A stretch of DNA of 64,000 nucleotides. Source: Sphingomonas sp. Y57. Lineage in GTDB: Bacteria > Pseudomonadota > Alphaproteobacteria > Sphingomonadales > Sphingomonadaceae. Of the stretch, positions 1 through 8,098 are shown one piece after another. Within the stretch, counting starts at the first letter, position 1. Every line of letters starts with the position of its first letter. The translations under genes were made by a program, and so were the position numbers. The stretch is from NCBI RefSeq assembly GCF_001015195.1, contig NZ_LDES01000024.1, forward strand, positions 62,001 through 126,000, read 5' to 3'. The notes under the pieces are model-generated. The model had not been told where the DNA came from. It saw only the letters and a list, made by a program, of their open reading frames with translations, and made no database searches.

Positions 1-1771
1 TAAGCGCCTTGATCATGGTGACGTCCGCGAGCAGCGGTGCGTCCAGCTCGATGAAGGCTTCCTTCACATTGATCTTGCCGTTGACGTTGCGGGCGTTGCC
101 GAAGGTGAATGCGGCCGCGTTCGACAGCGGATCGGCCACGGCCTTCAGGGTCGAGCGGCGATACTCCGCCCCCAGCGCGACGCCCCATCGTCCGGCGCCG
201 ATATCGAAAAGCTTGCCGCTGACTCCCGCGCTGGCGGCGAACTCGGTTTGCTTCTGGCGCAGGTCCTGGTCGGCCCTGAAGTAATTGGAGACGTCCGGAG
301 CGTTCCGGTTCACGCCGAAGGGGTTGAAGGGACGGCATGCGGTCGCGGGATTGGTCAGCGCGCTGCGGCACACGATCGTGCCGTCCGGCTGGCGCACCGC
401 ATCGATCATCTCCGCGGCGCGTGGCGCCATGAACGAGCCTAGAATCTGCTGGTGATATTTATTCTCGCCATATTCGGCGCTGACATCCCACTTCCAATCC
501 TGGGAAAGCGATCCCCTCGCGCCGGTCACACTGCGCCACGTCGAGTTGGTCGATACCGGAACCGGCGTGCCCACGTCCGTCCAGAAGCGGCCGAAGCCGA
601 AGGAGGTCACGCCCGCCGCATCCATCTGCGTGGCGACGGAGGCCGGCAGGAACGCGTTGTCCCGCTGGATGGTGAGATTGCCGAAATTGAAATAATGCGG
701 CGTGGTGGCAGTGCCCTTGGTCCGGGCGTAGGAGAGGTCCTGGAACACCTCCACCGAATCGGACAGCTCGTAACCGGTCCGCAGATACGTCGCGACACGG
801 TTAAGCTCGGGAAGCAGCCCGTCGCCCAGATAGAGGCGCTGGCCGGCACCTTCGCCGCCGATCATGTTCTGGGCCCCGGCCAGCTGGCCATAGACGAAGG
901 GGCGAGGCGTGCCGTCGTCGTTGAAGGTGATCCCCCGCAGCGGTCCGGACGTGATCAGGCCGCCGGGTGCCATGGTGGAATGATGGACGTTGGCGGCGAT
1001 GAAGCGGGTCGGGAAAACGCCCGGGGCGTTCGTGATCAGGCCATATTCCTTGCGGCCCCAATCCCGCGAATAGGAATCGTCGGCGCCGTCGCTGCGGTAG
1101 ACGTCCGCGGCAAAGGTGACATAGCCCCGCCCTTCGGAAAATTCCGTTCCTGCGAGGATGGCGCCACGATATTCCTTGCCGTCCCCCTGTTCCGTTATGC
1201 CGAAGTCGCCGCGGAGCTGGATGCCCTGCACCTTGCGCCGCAGGATGAGGTTGACGACGCCGGCGACGGCGTCCGTGCCATATACGGCCGAGGCGCCGCC
1301 CGTCACGACTTCCGCCCGCTCGACCATCAGCGTCGGAATGAAATTGAGGTCGATCTGACCGAGGTCGGACGAGGGCACGAAGCGGACGCCGTCGACCAGG
1401 GTCAGTGTCCTGTTCACGCCCAGGCTGCGCAGGTTCGCGAAATTGGCGCCGACATTCTTGGTGAGGTTGGCCGTGCTGCTCGGCGTGGTCGAACCGCGGA
1501 AGGCTGGCAGTTCGTTGAGGACCTCCGCGACGTTCTGCGCGCCACGCTTGTCGAGCAGGTCCGCGCCGACCACGGTCAGCGGGCTTGGGGCCTCGGTGCC
1601 GTCGCGGATGATGCGCGAGCCGGTGACGGTGATCTCCTGGTCCGCCGCGGGCTCCTCAGCCGCGCTGGCGGGAAGCTGCGCCGACGCTGCCACCGGAAGA
1701 CCGATCAGAAACCCCGTCATGCCGATCAAGGCAAATGAACTTACACGTGTCCTGAAATGAGACCTAGTCAT
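1..1771 (-). CDS. TonB-dependent outer-membrane receptor (N-terminal 590 codons, cut by window edge)
   Basis: Active outer-membrane uptake of an unknown ligand, powered by TonB-ExbBD. The frame is open from ATG 1771 to base 1 with no stop, so the C-terminal part of the barrel lies outside the window. The start is preceded by AAAGGGGG about six bases away. A signal peptide ends near ASAQ (residues 28-31). The plug domain follows, opening with EITVTGSRI and continuing through DLLDKRGAQNVAEVLNELP, LVDGVRFVPS and VERAEVVTGGASAVYGTDAV, which are typical of the large sphingomonad oxidoreductase-associated receptor class. The gene lies 234 bases downstream of the amidohydrolase on the same strand and has its own operator at 1873-1891, so the two may be co-regulated for import and breakdown of one compound. 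The ligand cannot be read from sequence. Confidence 0.93.
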   Translation of the reverse strand, partial: MTRSHFRTRVSSFALIGMTGFLIGLPVAASAQLPASAAEEPAADQEITVTGSRIIRDGTEAPSPLTVVGADLLDKRGAQNVAEVLNELPAFRGSTTPSSTANLTKNVGANFANLRSLGVNRTLTLVDGVRFVPSSDLGQIDLNFIPTLMVERAEVVTGGASAVYGTDAVAGVVNLILRRKVQGIQLRGDFGITEQGDGKEYRGAILAGTEFSEGRGYVTFAADVYRSDGADDSYSRDWGRKEYGLITNAPGVFPTRFIAANVHHSTMAPGGLITSGPLRGITFNDDGTPRPFVYGQLAGAQNMIGGEGAGQRLYLGDGLLPELNRVATYLRTGYELSDSVEVFQDLSYARTKGTATTPHYFNFGNLTIQRDNAFLPASVATQMDAAGVTSFGFGRFWTDVGTPVPVSTNSTWRSVTGARGSLSQDWKWDVSAEYGENKYHQQILGSFMAPRAAEMIDAVRQPDGTIVCRSALTNPATACRPFNPFGVNRNAPDVSNYFRADQDLRQKQTEFAASAGVSGKLFDIGAGRWGVALGAEYRRSTLKAVADPLSNAAAFTFGNARNVNGKINVKEAFIELDAPLLADVTMIKAL

Positions 1772-1824
1772 GATGACCCCCTTTGTTGTTCCGGCGGCAT
1801 ATGGCCCCGGATATTCCCCTGACA

Positions 1825-1839
1825 GATTGGCCCCCAATC
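1825..1839. promoter_or_regulatory. Short palindrome GATTGG-CCC-CCAATC in the receptor promoter region
   Basis: Perfect 6-base arms with a 3-base centre, about 60 bases upstream of the TonB receptor start and just downstream of the TTG motif at 1848-1853. It could be a second protein-binding site or a leader hairpin. Nothing else supports it. Confidence 0.3.
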
Positions 1840-1872
1840 GGATTCCGTCTCAATCGCCGTTCCAGATGAACT

Positions 1873-1891
1873 TGTTGCGTGCACCGCAACA
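1873..1891. promoter_or_regulatory. Operator-like palindrome TGTTGC-N7-GCAACA upstream of the TonB receptor
   Basis: Perfect inverted arms centred at 1882, about 111 bases upstream of the receptor ATG. The same arms with the same 7-base centre recur at 3737-3755 upstream of the amidohydrolase. Reading on the minus strand, a TTG motif (TTGAGA) begins exactly 20 bases after the palindrome, and the same spacing to TTGCGC is seen at the other site. The arrangement suggests an activator bound just upstream of a -35 element. The regulator is not identifiable here. Confidence 0.55.
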
Positions 1892-2005
1892 CGTGAACGA
1901 TGAGATGATTCCAGGACGAAACCGCCCTCAGGGAAGATGCAATGTCCTTCCCTTTTCAATTTCACGCGATCGTTTCGGTGGCAATTCGATCAGTCTTCGC
2001 TCCCA

Positions 2006-3637
2006 TTATGGGCGAGCGTAGACCTCGCGACCCTCGAAGATGGTGGAAAGCACCTTGGCGTCGCCGATCTCCGCCGGCGAAATCTTGAAAAGATCCCGGT
2101 CGAGCACGATCATATTGGCGAGCTTTCCGACCTCGATCGAGCCGTTGACCTTGTCCCAGCCTACCGATTTCGCACCGTTGATCGTCGCGATCTCGAGCGC
2201 ATCCTTGAGGTCGATCGATTCCGCGCCGTGATCGAGCATGCCGCCGATCGCCGGGAACAGGTTCGGTACCGGCAGGACCACCCAGTCGCTGCCCAAGGTC
2301 ATCAGCGCGCCGCGCGCGAGAAGCGACTTGAACGGCCAAGCTCCCGCCAGGTTCTTGGTCAGCGGTCCCTTGATCTGCCAGATCGCCGGCGACATCTCGC
2401 CCACCGCGCCCAGCTTGGCGGGACGATCGATATCCTGCGCCGAATAGCGCAGGCTGTGCGCGATATCGTGCAGGACTCCCGAATTGCCATTGGCGGTGCG
2501 GGCGGCCTCGATCGCGTCGAGGGCGGTGCGGATCGCGCCCGAGCCGACGGCGTGCATTTTCACCTTGATGCCCATCTTGTCGAACCGCGTCAGCGCGGCG
2601 TTGAGCACGGCGGGCTTGTCGTACAGCCGCGCTACCTCCACCTCGCCGTGATCGTCGAGCTCAACGTCGGTCGAATGCGGTTGCAGCGGGCTGCCGTCGA
2701 CGTAGATCTTCACGAAGTCTGTGAAGATGTGCGATGTCGCATAGTCCTTGCGATGGGCGATTACATCTTCGGTTTCCTGCGGCGGCATGAGCGCACTCGC
2801 CGGGTTGCCCCAGACGATGTGGGTGGCGGTGCGCAGCGTCCATTTGCCGGCGAGGTCCAGCTTGCGCAGCTGGTCGATCATCTGACGTGAGGCGGTCGAC
2901 TCCTGTACGGAGGTGATGCCGTATTCGGCGCAGAGCGCGGCGGTCCGCAGCAGGGCTTCGTCGACCGTCTCGGCGGGCAGCGCGGGGATGTGCTGGGTAA
3001 CCAGCCAGGTCGCTTTGGAGAGGAACTCCCCGGTCGGCTCACCGTCGGCGCGACGCAGCACCCGGCCGGCTTCGGGGTCCGCCGTGTTGCGGTCTACGCC
3101 TGCGATCTGCAGCGCCTTCGTATTGGCGAGGCCGTGATGATAGGACCATTCACGGATATAGACGGGCGTGTCGGGAAAGGCCGCGTCGAGATATTTGCGG
3201 TCGGCATGGCCTTCGGGGAACAGGTCGCCGCGATAGACGTCGGCGACGATCCAGCCGCCATATTGCCGATCCTTCGAACAGGATTTCAGGCTGGCGACGA
3301 TCTGCTCGATGCGGCTGTCGGGCGGGATCTGGCAGTAGATGTAGCGGGCCTCGCCCTTGATCATGTGCTGGTGCGCGTCGTGGAGCCCCGGCATCGCGAA
3401 CTTGCCGGCGAGGTCGACGACCTTGGTGCTCGAACCGATATAGGCCTGTACGCCCTTGTCGGTGCCGACATAGGAGAATTTGCCATCCTTGATCGCGACC
3501 GCCGTGGCCCAGGGGTGCGCCCGGTCGACGGTGTAGATTCGGCCCTGACGATAGACGGTATCGGCGGCCGGTTCCGCCGATACTTTCGCGCCGGTCGCCA
3601 GAAGCGTGGCCAAAAGAACCATCGAACCAAGTTTCAT
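2006..3637 (-). CDS. Amidohydrolase family protein (YtcJ-like), exported
   Basis: Metal-dependent hydrolase of the amidohydrolase superfamily, 543 residues. I chose ATG 3637, giving MKLGSMVLLATLLATGAKV with a signal peptide ending near VSA, because GGTGGGAG lies eight bases upstream; an ATG 15 bases earlier lacks this. The N-terminal beta-sandwich strand (YRQGRIYTVDRAHPWA) leads to the metal-binding HxH in GLHDAHQH. VKMHAVGSGAIRTALDAIE and LGSDWVVLP supply the later His and Asp ligands. The C-terminus has the usual GSIEVGKLANMIVLDRDL closing motif. YtcJ relatives act on amides, carbamates or formylated compounds; the substrate here is unknown. An operator copy at 3737-3755 matches that of the downstream TonB receptor. 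Confidence 0.88.
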   Translation of the reverse strand: MKLGSMVLLATLLATGAKVSAEPAADTVYRQGRIYTVDRAHPWATAVAIKDGKFSYVGTDKGVQAYIGSSTKVVDLAGKFAMPGLHDAHQHMIKGEARYIYCQIPPDSRIEQIVASLKSCSKDRQYGGWIVADVYRGDLFPEGHADRKYLDAAFPDTPVYIREWSYHHGLANTKALQIAGVDRNTADPEAGRVLRRADGEPTGEFLSKATWLVTQHIPALPAETVDEALLRTAALCAEYGITSVQESTASRQMIDQLRKLDLAGKWTLRTATHIVWGNPASALMPPQETEDVIAHRKDYATSHIFTDFVKIYVDGSPLQPHSTDVELDDHGEVEVARLYDKPAVLNAALTRFDKMGIKVKMHAVGSGAIRTALDAIEAARTANGNSGVLHDIAHSLRYSAQDIDRPAKLGAVGEMSPAIWQIKGPLTKNLAGAWPFKSLLARGALMTLGSDWVVLPVPNLFPAIGGMLDHGAESIDLKDALEIATINGAKSVGWDKVNGSIEVGKLANMIVLDRDLFKISPAEIGDAKVLSTIFEGREVYARP

Positions 3638-3736
3638 GATGTCAGCTCCCACCTTGCTGGCGTCAACGTTTCGCCCGGATATGTTATTGTTTGACCGGAT
3701 GATTTTCGGTGGCGCAATCTCCCTGTGGGCGGCAGT

Positions 3737-3755
3737 TGTTGCGCATCGTGCAACA
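3737..3755. promoter_or_regulatory. Operator-like palindrome TGTTGC-N7-GCAACA upstream of the amidohydrolase
   Basis: Second copy of the 1873-1891 palindrome, here extended to 7-base arms (TTGTTGC/GCAACAA, 3736-3756). Its centre at 3746 lies about 109 bases upstream of the amidohydrolase start, nearly the same distance as at the receptor gene. On the minus strand TTGCGC starts 20 bases after the palindrome. Confidence 0.55.
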
Positions 3756-3775
3756 AGCCCCGGGGCGCGTCAGAG

Positions 3776-4222
3776 CTATGCGGTCGCCGCCGGTAGGGCT
3801 TCGCGCCGCTCTTCCCAGTCGAGGATGAGTTCCCGGTGGATGAACAACCAGCGGCCCTCTATTCTGCGCAACCGATCCTGATATCGGACCGCCCAGCTCA
3901 GGATCGAACGCGAGCCGTCGGCAGCCTCTCGCATATGATCGGCGACACAATAGGTCTCGCCGATCGCGTCGTCCCCATCGATGGCGTGACACTGGTTGGT
4001 CACGCGGTGCTGCGTGGCGGTAAAGGCGGCGGCCAGCTTGGGGAGCGCGGCCAGCACCCGCGTGCGTCCCTCGATCCGCCCGCGCGGGGTGACCAGCACC
4101 ATCTCCTCCGCCATGATGGCGGTCCAGATCGCCGGGTCGCGGCGGTCCGCGCCCATCGCATAGAGTGTTGCCGCGCGGCGGATCGCCTGTTCGTCGAGCA
4201 GGCGACGGACCTCGGCGTCCAT
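3776..4222 (-). CDS. Nuclear transport factor 2-like / SnoaL-like domain protein
   Basis: A 148-residue single-domain alpha+beta barrel protein of the SnoaL_4 type, by the N-terminal pattern VRRLLDEQAIRRAATLYAMGADRRD and the C-terminal RYQDRLRRIEGRWLFIHREL. Relatives include small ketosteroid-isomerase-like and hydroxylating-dioxygenase beta-like enzymes as well as non-catalytic ligand binders. ATG 4222 is chosen because a longer frame upstream runs back into the epimerase gene, whose stop is only four bases before this start. It is the last gene of an apparent AMP-ligase/epimerase/SnoaL operon. No catalytic residue can be assigned with confidence. Confidence 0.8.
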   Translation of the reverse strand: MDAEVRRLLDEQAIRRAATLYAMGADRRDPAIWTAIMAEEMVLVTPRGRIEGRTRVLAALPKLAAAFTATQHRVTNQCHAIDGDDAIGETYCVADHMREAADGSRSILSWAVRYQDRLRRIEGRWLFIHRELILDWEERREALPAATA

Positions 4223-4226
4223 GTGG

Positions 4227-5129
4227 TCAGTTCCGGCCCCGATACAGCGCGACAATCTCCTCGACCGCGGTGGCGATGTCCTTTCGGCGATAGCCGAGCA
4301 ACACCGTCTCGGCCGGGTCGGGATCGAAATAAATCTCTCCGCCATGGCCGGCGAAGCTGCCGATCAGCGGGTGCGGCTTGTCGATCACGGGCACCTCGAC
4401 ATCCTTGCCCAACGCCCGGAAGAAGAGCTGGAAATAGTCGCGGAAGCTCAGATTCTCGTCGCCGACCAGATAGGCCTTGCCCGACTCGCCGCGCTCGATC
4501 GCCCCGGCCGTCGCCTCGGCCAGCGAGCGGATCGACATAAAGTTGACGCCGCCCGGCGGGGCATAGACCGGGATGTCGGGGAATTTGCCGTCGGCATAGG
4601 CGGCGACCTTCTCGAACCCGCGCGGGTCGAGGCCGGGCACCGCGCCCAGCATATAGGGCGGGTTGAGCGAGATGACGCGGAAGCCGGGCCGGGCCAGCGC
4701 GCGCACCCGCTCGTCGGACGCCTTGCGCGATCGGATATAGGCGTTGCCCTCCAGCAGGTGCGGCGCCGCCTGCGGGTAGAAGCTGCCGATGTTGATCGCG
4801 CAGCCGACCCCGGCGTCGCGCGCTCGTTCGAACAGTTGCGGCACCAGCTCGGCATTGGTGCGCTCCCAATAGGCGGCGGCATCGTCGTCCTTGCCGACAT
4901 GGCGGGTGTCCTGCCCGGCCGCGAACACCATCGCGTCGAACCCCGCCAGTTCCTCGCGGCTGTAGCCGCCCGCGATATAGTCTCCGGCGAGAAAGGGCAT
5001 CATCGCCATCGGGGTCGTCGCGAGCGGCGGCTTGCGCGAGCCGATCGTCACCGTGTGCCCCAGCGCGGCGAGGTGGATCGCGGCGTCGCCGCCGATCATC
5101 CCCGATCCGCCGATCACCAATATCTTCAT
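4227..5129 (-). CDS. NAD-dependent epimerase/dehydratase family protein
   Basis: Atypical short-chain dehydrogenase/NAD(P)-binding protein of 300 residues. It begins MKILVIGGSGMIGG, a Rossmann GxxGxxG loop, and ATG 5129 follows an AGGAGGGGGACGAGG stretch. IGSFYPQ and AYIRSRK occupy the place of the Ser and Tyr-Lys catalytic region, with YxxxR rather than a clean YxxxK. Later text (VISLNPPYMLGAVPGLDPRG, GESGKAYLVGDENLSFRDY) matches nucleoside-diphosphate-sugar epimerase-like proteins that act in catabolic clusters on carbonyl or hydroxyl groups. It sits between the AMP ligase (37-base gap) and the SnoaL-like gene (4-base gap), so it is probably one step of the same unknown pathway. Confidence 0.82.
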   Translation of the reverse strand: MKILVIGGSGMIGGDAAIHLAALGHTVTIGSRKPPLATTPMAMMPFLAGDYIAGGYSREELAGFDAMVFAAGQDTRHVGKDDDAAAYWERTNAELVPQLFERARDAGVGCAINIGSFYPQAAPHLLEGNAYIRSRKASDERVRALARPGFRVISLNPPYMLGAVPGLDPRGFEKVAAYADGKFPDIPVYAPPGGVNFMSIRSLAEATAGAIERGESGKAYLVGDENLSFRDYFQLFFRALGKDVEVPVIDKPHPLIGSFAGHGGEIYFDPDPAETVLLGYRRKDIATAVEEIVALYRGRN

Positions 5130-5166
5130 GATCCTCGTCCCCCTCCTGATATGGTCGCCGGCCGCA

Positions 5167-6684
5167 TCAGCCCGACGGGTAGCCGCCGCCCTCGTAGAGG
5201 CGATCGAGCGCCGCATAGTCGATCGCTGCCCCCGCGCGGGGCAGGGCATCGGCAAAGACGACGCTGCGCGGCTTCTTGTAGGAGGCGATCGTCTTGCGGC
5301 AGTGGTCGATGACGGCCGCCTCCTCGATCCTCGCGCCCGGCTTGGGCACGACGATCGCGCGGACGCTCTGCATCCACACGGGATCGGGCGTACCGATTAC
5401 CGCCACCTCGGCGACGCCGTCGAGCTGGGCGATGCAGCGCTCGACCTCGGCCGGATAGATGTTCTCGGCGGCCGATTTGATCAGCCGGCCCTTTGGCCCG
5501 ATGAAGCTGAGCGTACCGTCGCTCTCGCGGCGGCCGAGGTCGTTGGTGCGACGCCAGCCGTCGGCGGTGTAGCGCTGTGCGTTGATCTCGGGTCGGCGCC
5601 AATAGCCGGGGCTGACCGTCCAGCCGCGCACGCCGATCTCGCCGACCTCGCCGTCGGGCAGTTCGCGTCCTTCCTCGTCGAGCATGGCCAGCCGGACCAG
5701 CGGTGACGGGCGGCCCATGCCCCCCTTGCCGGGATCGCCCAGTGCGCTGAAGGTCGCATAGCCCATCGTTTCGGTCTGGCCGTAGCCATAGGGGCGTTTG
5801 CCCCACAGGCTGTCATCGATCGTGACCAGTGCGTTCCATTCAGGCTTGTAGGGTTGCGAGCGGAGCGATCTGAGGTCGGGGCGTTCGTCGCCCAGTTCAA
5901 GGATCTTCTCCATCGTCGGCGGCAGGATGAAGGTATCGCTGACCTTCTCTGCCGCGATGATCGCGCACATGTCGGCTGGGTCGGCCTGCCGTACGAACAG
6001 GTTGCGCCCGCCCACCACAAAGGTCGCGAGGCAGTCGAGCAGGGTCGCGACGTGGAAGAGCGGCGTCGCGCTGAGATAGGTGGTGGTGTGGTTCCAGCCG
6101 CGCAGCGCGGCATAGTGCAGCGCCTGGAGTACCAGCGCCTGGCGAGTCAGGATCGCCGCCGCCGGGCGCCCCGAGAAGGCGGCGGTGTAGAGCAGCAGTT
6201 GGGGAGCGTCGGAGGGCAGGGCGGCGGCGGTCGCCTCCGGCGCGTTCGCGATCGCTGCCTCATAGTCGCAGGCGGGATCGAACGAATCCTGCCGCAGCCA
6301 GGTGCAATTCCGCTGCTCCCATTCGGCGCGCAGCGTCTCGGGCAGGCTATCGGGTTGCCAGACGACAACCTGGGGTTCGAGATCGTCGAGGACGAAGCGC
6401 AGCTCTTCCTCAGACTGGCGCCAGTTGAGGATTGCGAGCACCGCGCCAAGCCGCCCCGCCGCGATCAGCAGTTCGAGCACGCAATGGGAGTTCTGGCCGA
6501 GCCAGACCACCCGGTCGCCCTGCTTGAGCCCGGCCGCGTCGAGCCAGCCGGCCAGTCGCCGCACCCGGGCGGCGAGGGTGGTATAGTCGTGGGCCCGACC
6601 GCTCTCCATCTCCAGCACCGCGGGGCGCGTGTGCCATCGCCGCCCATGTTCTTCGAGCATCGCCGCAAGATCGAGTCCCGACAC
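5167..6684 (-). CDS. AMP-binding acyl-CoA synthetase-like protein with altered core motifs
   Basis: ANL-superfamily adenylating enzyme, 505 residues, expected to activate a carboxylic acid to its CoA thioester. The A5 motif is YGQTE, and GRLIKSAAENIYPAEVE marks the start of the C-terminal lid. Two motifs are unusual: the phosphate loop reads YTAAFSGRPAAA (residues 166-177) instead of the usual TSGTTGxPKG, and the C-terminus reads LPRAGAAIDYAALD (481-494) with no lysine where the A10 catalytic lysine is expected. Such variants occur in a branch of acyl-CoA synthetases, so loss of function is not implied. First gene of the operon; two palindromes (6713-6726, 6780-6793) lie between it and ribBX. 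Confidence 0.85.
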   Translation of the reverse strand: MSGLDLAAMLEEHGRRWHTRPAVLEMESGRAHDYTTLAARVRRLAGWLDAAGLKQGDRVVWLGQNSHCVLELLIAAGRLGAVLAILNWRQSEEELRFVLDDLEPQVVVWQPDSLPETLRAEWEQRNCTWLRQDSFDPACDYEAAIANAPEATAAALPSDAPQLLLYTAAFSGRPAAAILTRQALVLQALHYAALRGWNHTTTYLSATPLFHVATLLDCLATFVVGGRNLFVRQADPADMCAIIAAEKVSDTFILPPTMEKILELGDERPDLRSLRSQPYKPEWNALVTIDDSLWGKRPYGYGQTETMGYATFSALGDPGKGGMGRPSPLVRLAMLDEEGRELPDGEVGEIGVRGWTVSPGYWRRPEINAQRYTADGWRRTNDLGRRESDGTLSFIGPKGRLIKSAAENIYPAEVERCIAQLDGVAEVAVIGTPDPVWMQSVRAIVVPKPGARIEEAAVIDHCRKTIASYKKPRSVVFADALPRAGAAIDYAALDRLYEGGGYPSG

Positions 6685-6712
6685 CTTGTCCCTCCGCCTG
6701 GCGCCGCTTCCC

Positions 6713-6726
6713 TGAGCGGCCGCTTG
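6713..6726. promoter_or_regulatory. Imperfect copy of the AAGCG-type palindrome next to the AMP-ligase start
   Basis: TGAGCGGCCGCTTG, whose inner ten bases (6715-6724) are a perfect palindrome, lies 28 bases upstream of the AMP-ligase ATG and matches the 6780-6793 site at 11 of 14 positions. It may be a second half of a two-site operator controlling the minus-strand operon. Confidence 0.35.
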
Positions 6727-6779
6727 TATCCATCTTTCCGAGCTAAGCCGATCTTTCTTCGCAGTTCAAGATTATTGAT

Positions 6780-6793
6780 CAAGCGGTCGCTTG
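6780..6793. promoter_or_regulatory. Perfect 14-base palindrome CAAGCG-GT-CGCTTG (TetR-like operator candidate)
   Basis: Arms are perfect with a 2-base centre. It lies in the 151-base divergent region between the AMP ligase (minus) and ribBX (plus), 43 bases upstream of the ribBX ATG. Length and symmetry resemble operators of TetR-family repressors of acyl-CoA metabolism. No TetR gene is in the window, so the assignment is inference. Confidence 0.45.
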
Positions 6794-6835
6794 GTATTAT
6801 CTTGAGTCGCGAGGATCGAAGGAAAGGTATTCAAT

Positions 6836-7993
6836 ATGGCCGTGCCGAGGTTGGTCGCCGAGCGGGCCGACATCTCGCCGATCGAGGAGATCATCGCCGA
6901 AGCGCGCGACGGGCGGCCATTCATTCTGGTCGATTCGGAGGATCGTGAGAATGAGGGAGACCTGATCGTCCCCGCGCAGTTCGCGACGCCCGAAGCGGTC
7001 AACTTCATGGCGGTCCACGGGCGCGGGCTGATCTGCCTGTCGCTGACCGCGGACCGCATCGCGGCGTTGCGGCTGCCGCCGATGGCGCAGGACAACCGCA
7101 CCCAGCACGGCACGGCCTTCACCGTATCGATCGAGGCACGCGAGGGGATCACTACAGGCATCTCCGCGCATGACCGGGCGCGCACCATCCAGGTCGCCGC
7201 CGATCCCGACTGCGGGCCGGCCGACATCGTCTCGCCCGGCCATGTCTTTCCGCTCGCCGCGCGCGACGGTGGCGTGCTCGTCCGTGCCGGCCATACCGAG
7301 GCGTCGATCGACATCGCCCGGCTGGCCGGCCTGCGCCCCGCCGCGGTGATCTGCGAGATCATGAACGACGATGGCACGATGGCGCGCCTGCCCGACCTGC
7401 TCGGTTTCGCCGCACGCCATAACCTGAAGATCGGCACCATCGCAGACCTGATCGCCTATCGCCGCCGCACCGAGCGTCATGTCGTTCGCGAACTGGAACG
7501 CGACTTCGACACGATCCACGGCCGGTTCCGGCTGGTCGCATATCGCAACCTGCTCGATAACAGCCTCCACATCGCACTGGTGAAGGGGCCGATCGATTCG
7601 GATGCGCCGGTGACGGTGCGCATGCACCGGCTCGAGTTCGGCCCGGACGTGCTGGGCATGAGCGGCGACCGGCATAGCTGCCTGAGCAATGCGATGAGGA
7701 CGATCGCGGGCGAGGAGGGGCCGGGCGTAATCGTGTTGCTCAAGGATTGGGACCCCGACTGGCTGCTGCGCCAGCTTGGTCCCGCCGACGCCCATACCTG
7801 CCAGACGCGCGCGCTTCGCGACTATGGCATCGGCGCGCAGATCCTGATCGACCTGGGCGTGCGCAAGATGGTGCCGATCACTTCGGCCCGGCCCAATCCG
7901 GCGGCGTTGCCCGGTTATGGGCTGACGATCGTCGGCTGGCGGCTGTTCGGCAAGGACGGTGCTCCCGAGGACGAGGTCACTTTGTTCGACTGA
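6836..7993 (+). CDS. ribB: 3,4-dihydroxy-2-butanone 4-phosphate synthase with a decayed GTP cyclohydrolase II-like domain (RibBX type)
   Basis: Makes the four-carbon precursor of riboflavin from ribulose 5-phosphate. The N-terminal DHBP synthase domain (about 1-205) keeps the metal/substrate loop DSEDRENEGD (33-42) and HGRGLICLSLT, RAGHTEASID and VICEIMNDDG. The C-terminal half (206-385) is homologous to GTP cyclohydrolase II but lacks the zinc site CLTGDxxxSxxCDCG and the RQEGRGIGL loop; only the tail DYGIGAQILIDLGVRKM and GYGLTIVGWRLF remains recognisable. This is the RibBX architecture described in rhizobia, where only the synthase half is active. An intact cyclohydrolase is encoded at 25773-26834. 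AGGAAAGG precedes ATG 6836. Confidence 0.92.
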   Translation: MAVPRLVAERADISPIEEIIAEARDGRPFILVDSEDRENEGDLIVPAQFATPEAVNFMAVHGRGLICLSLTADRIAALRLPPMAQDNRTQHGTAFTVSIEAREGITTGISAHDRARTIQVAADPDCGPADIVSPGHVFPLAARDGGVLVRAGHTEASIDIARLAGLRPAAVICEIMNDDGTMARLPDLLGFAARHNLKIGTIADLIAYRRRTERHVVRELERDFDTIHGRFRLVAYRNLLDNSLHIALVKGPIDSDAPVTVRMHRLEFGPDVLGMSGDRHSCLSNAMRTIAGEEGPGVIVLLKDWDPDWLLRQLGPADAHTCQTRALRDYGIGAQILIDLGVRKMVPITSARPNPAALPGYGLTIVGWRLFGKDGAPEDEVTLFD

Positions 7994-8098
7994 GCCGGCT
8001 GTCGACGAAGGCGCATGGCGACGCCCATTCCCTGTTCAACCGCGATTTCCGCGTAGGTGGATGTTTTCATCCGCTTGGAAATGGCTCTATATCGTGCC

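Noticed and set aside
452-1738. A long plus-strand open frame opposite the TonB receptor
   Set aside because: Its translation is Arg/Gly/Asp-rich without family motifs and is the antisense frame of a clear receptor; it has no ribosome-binding site.
6685-6835. FMN riboswitch upstream of ribBX
   Set aside because: I looked for the conserved AGGG...CCCACCGGCGGT core and did not find it.
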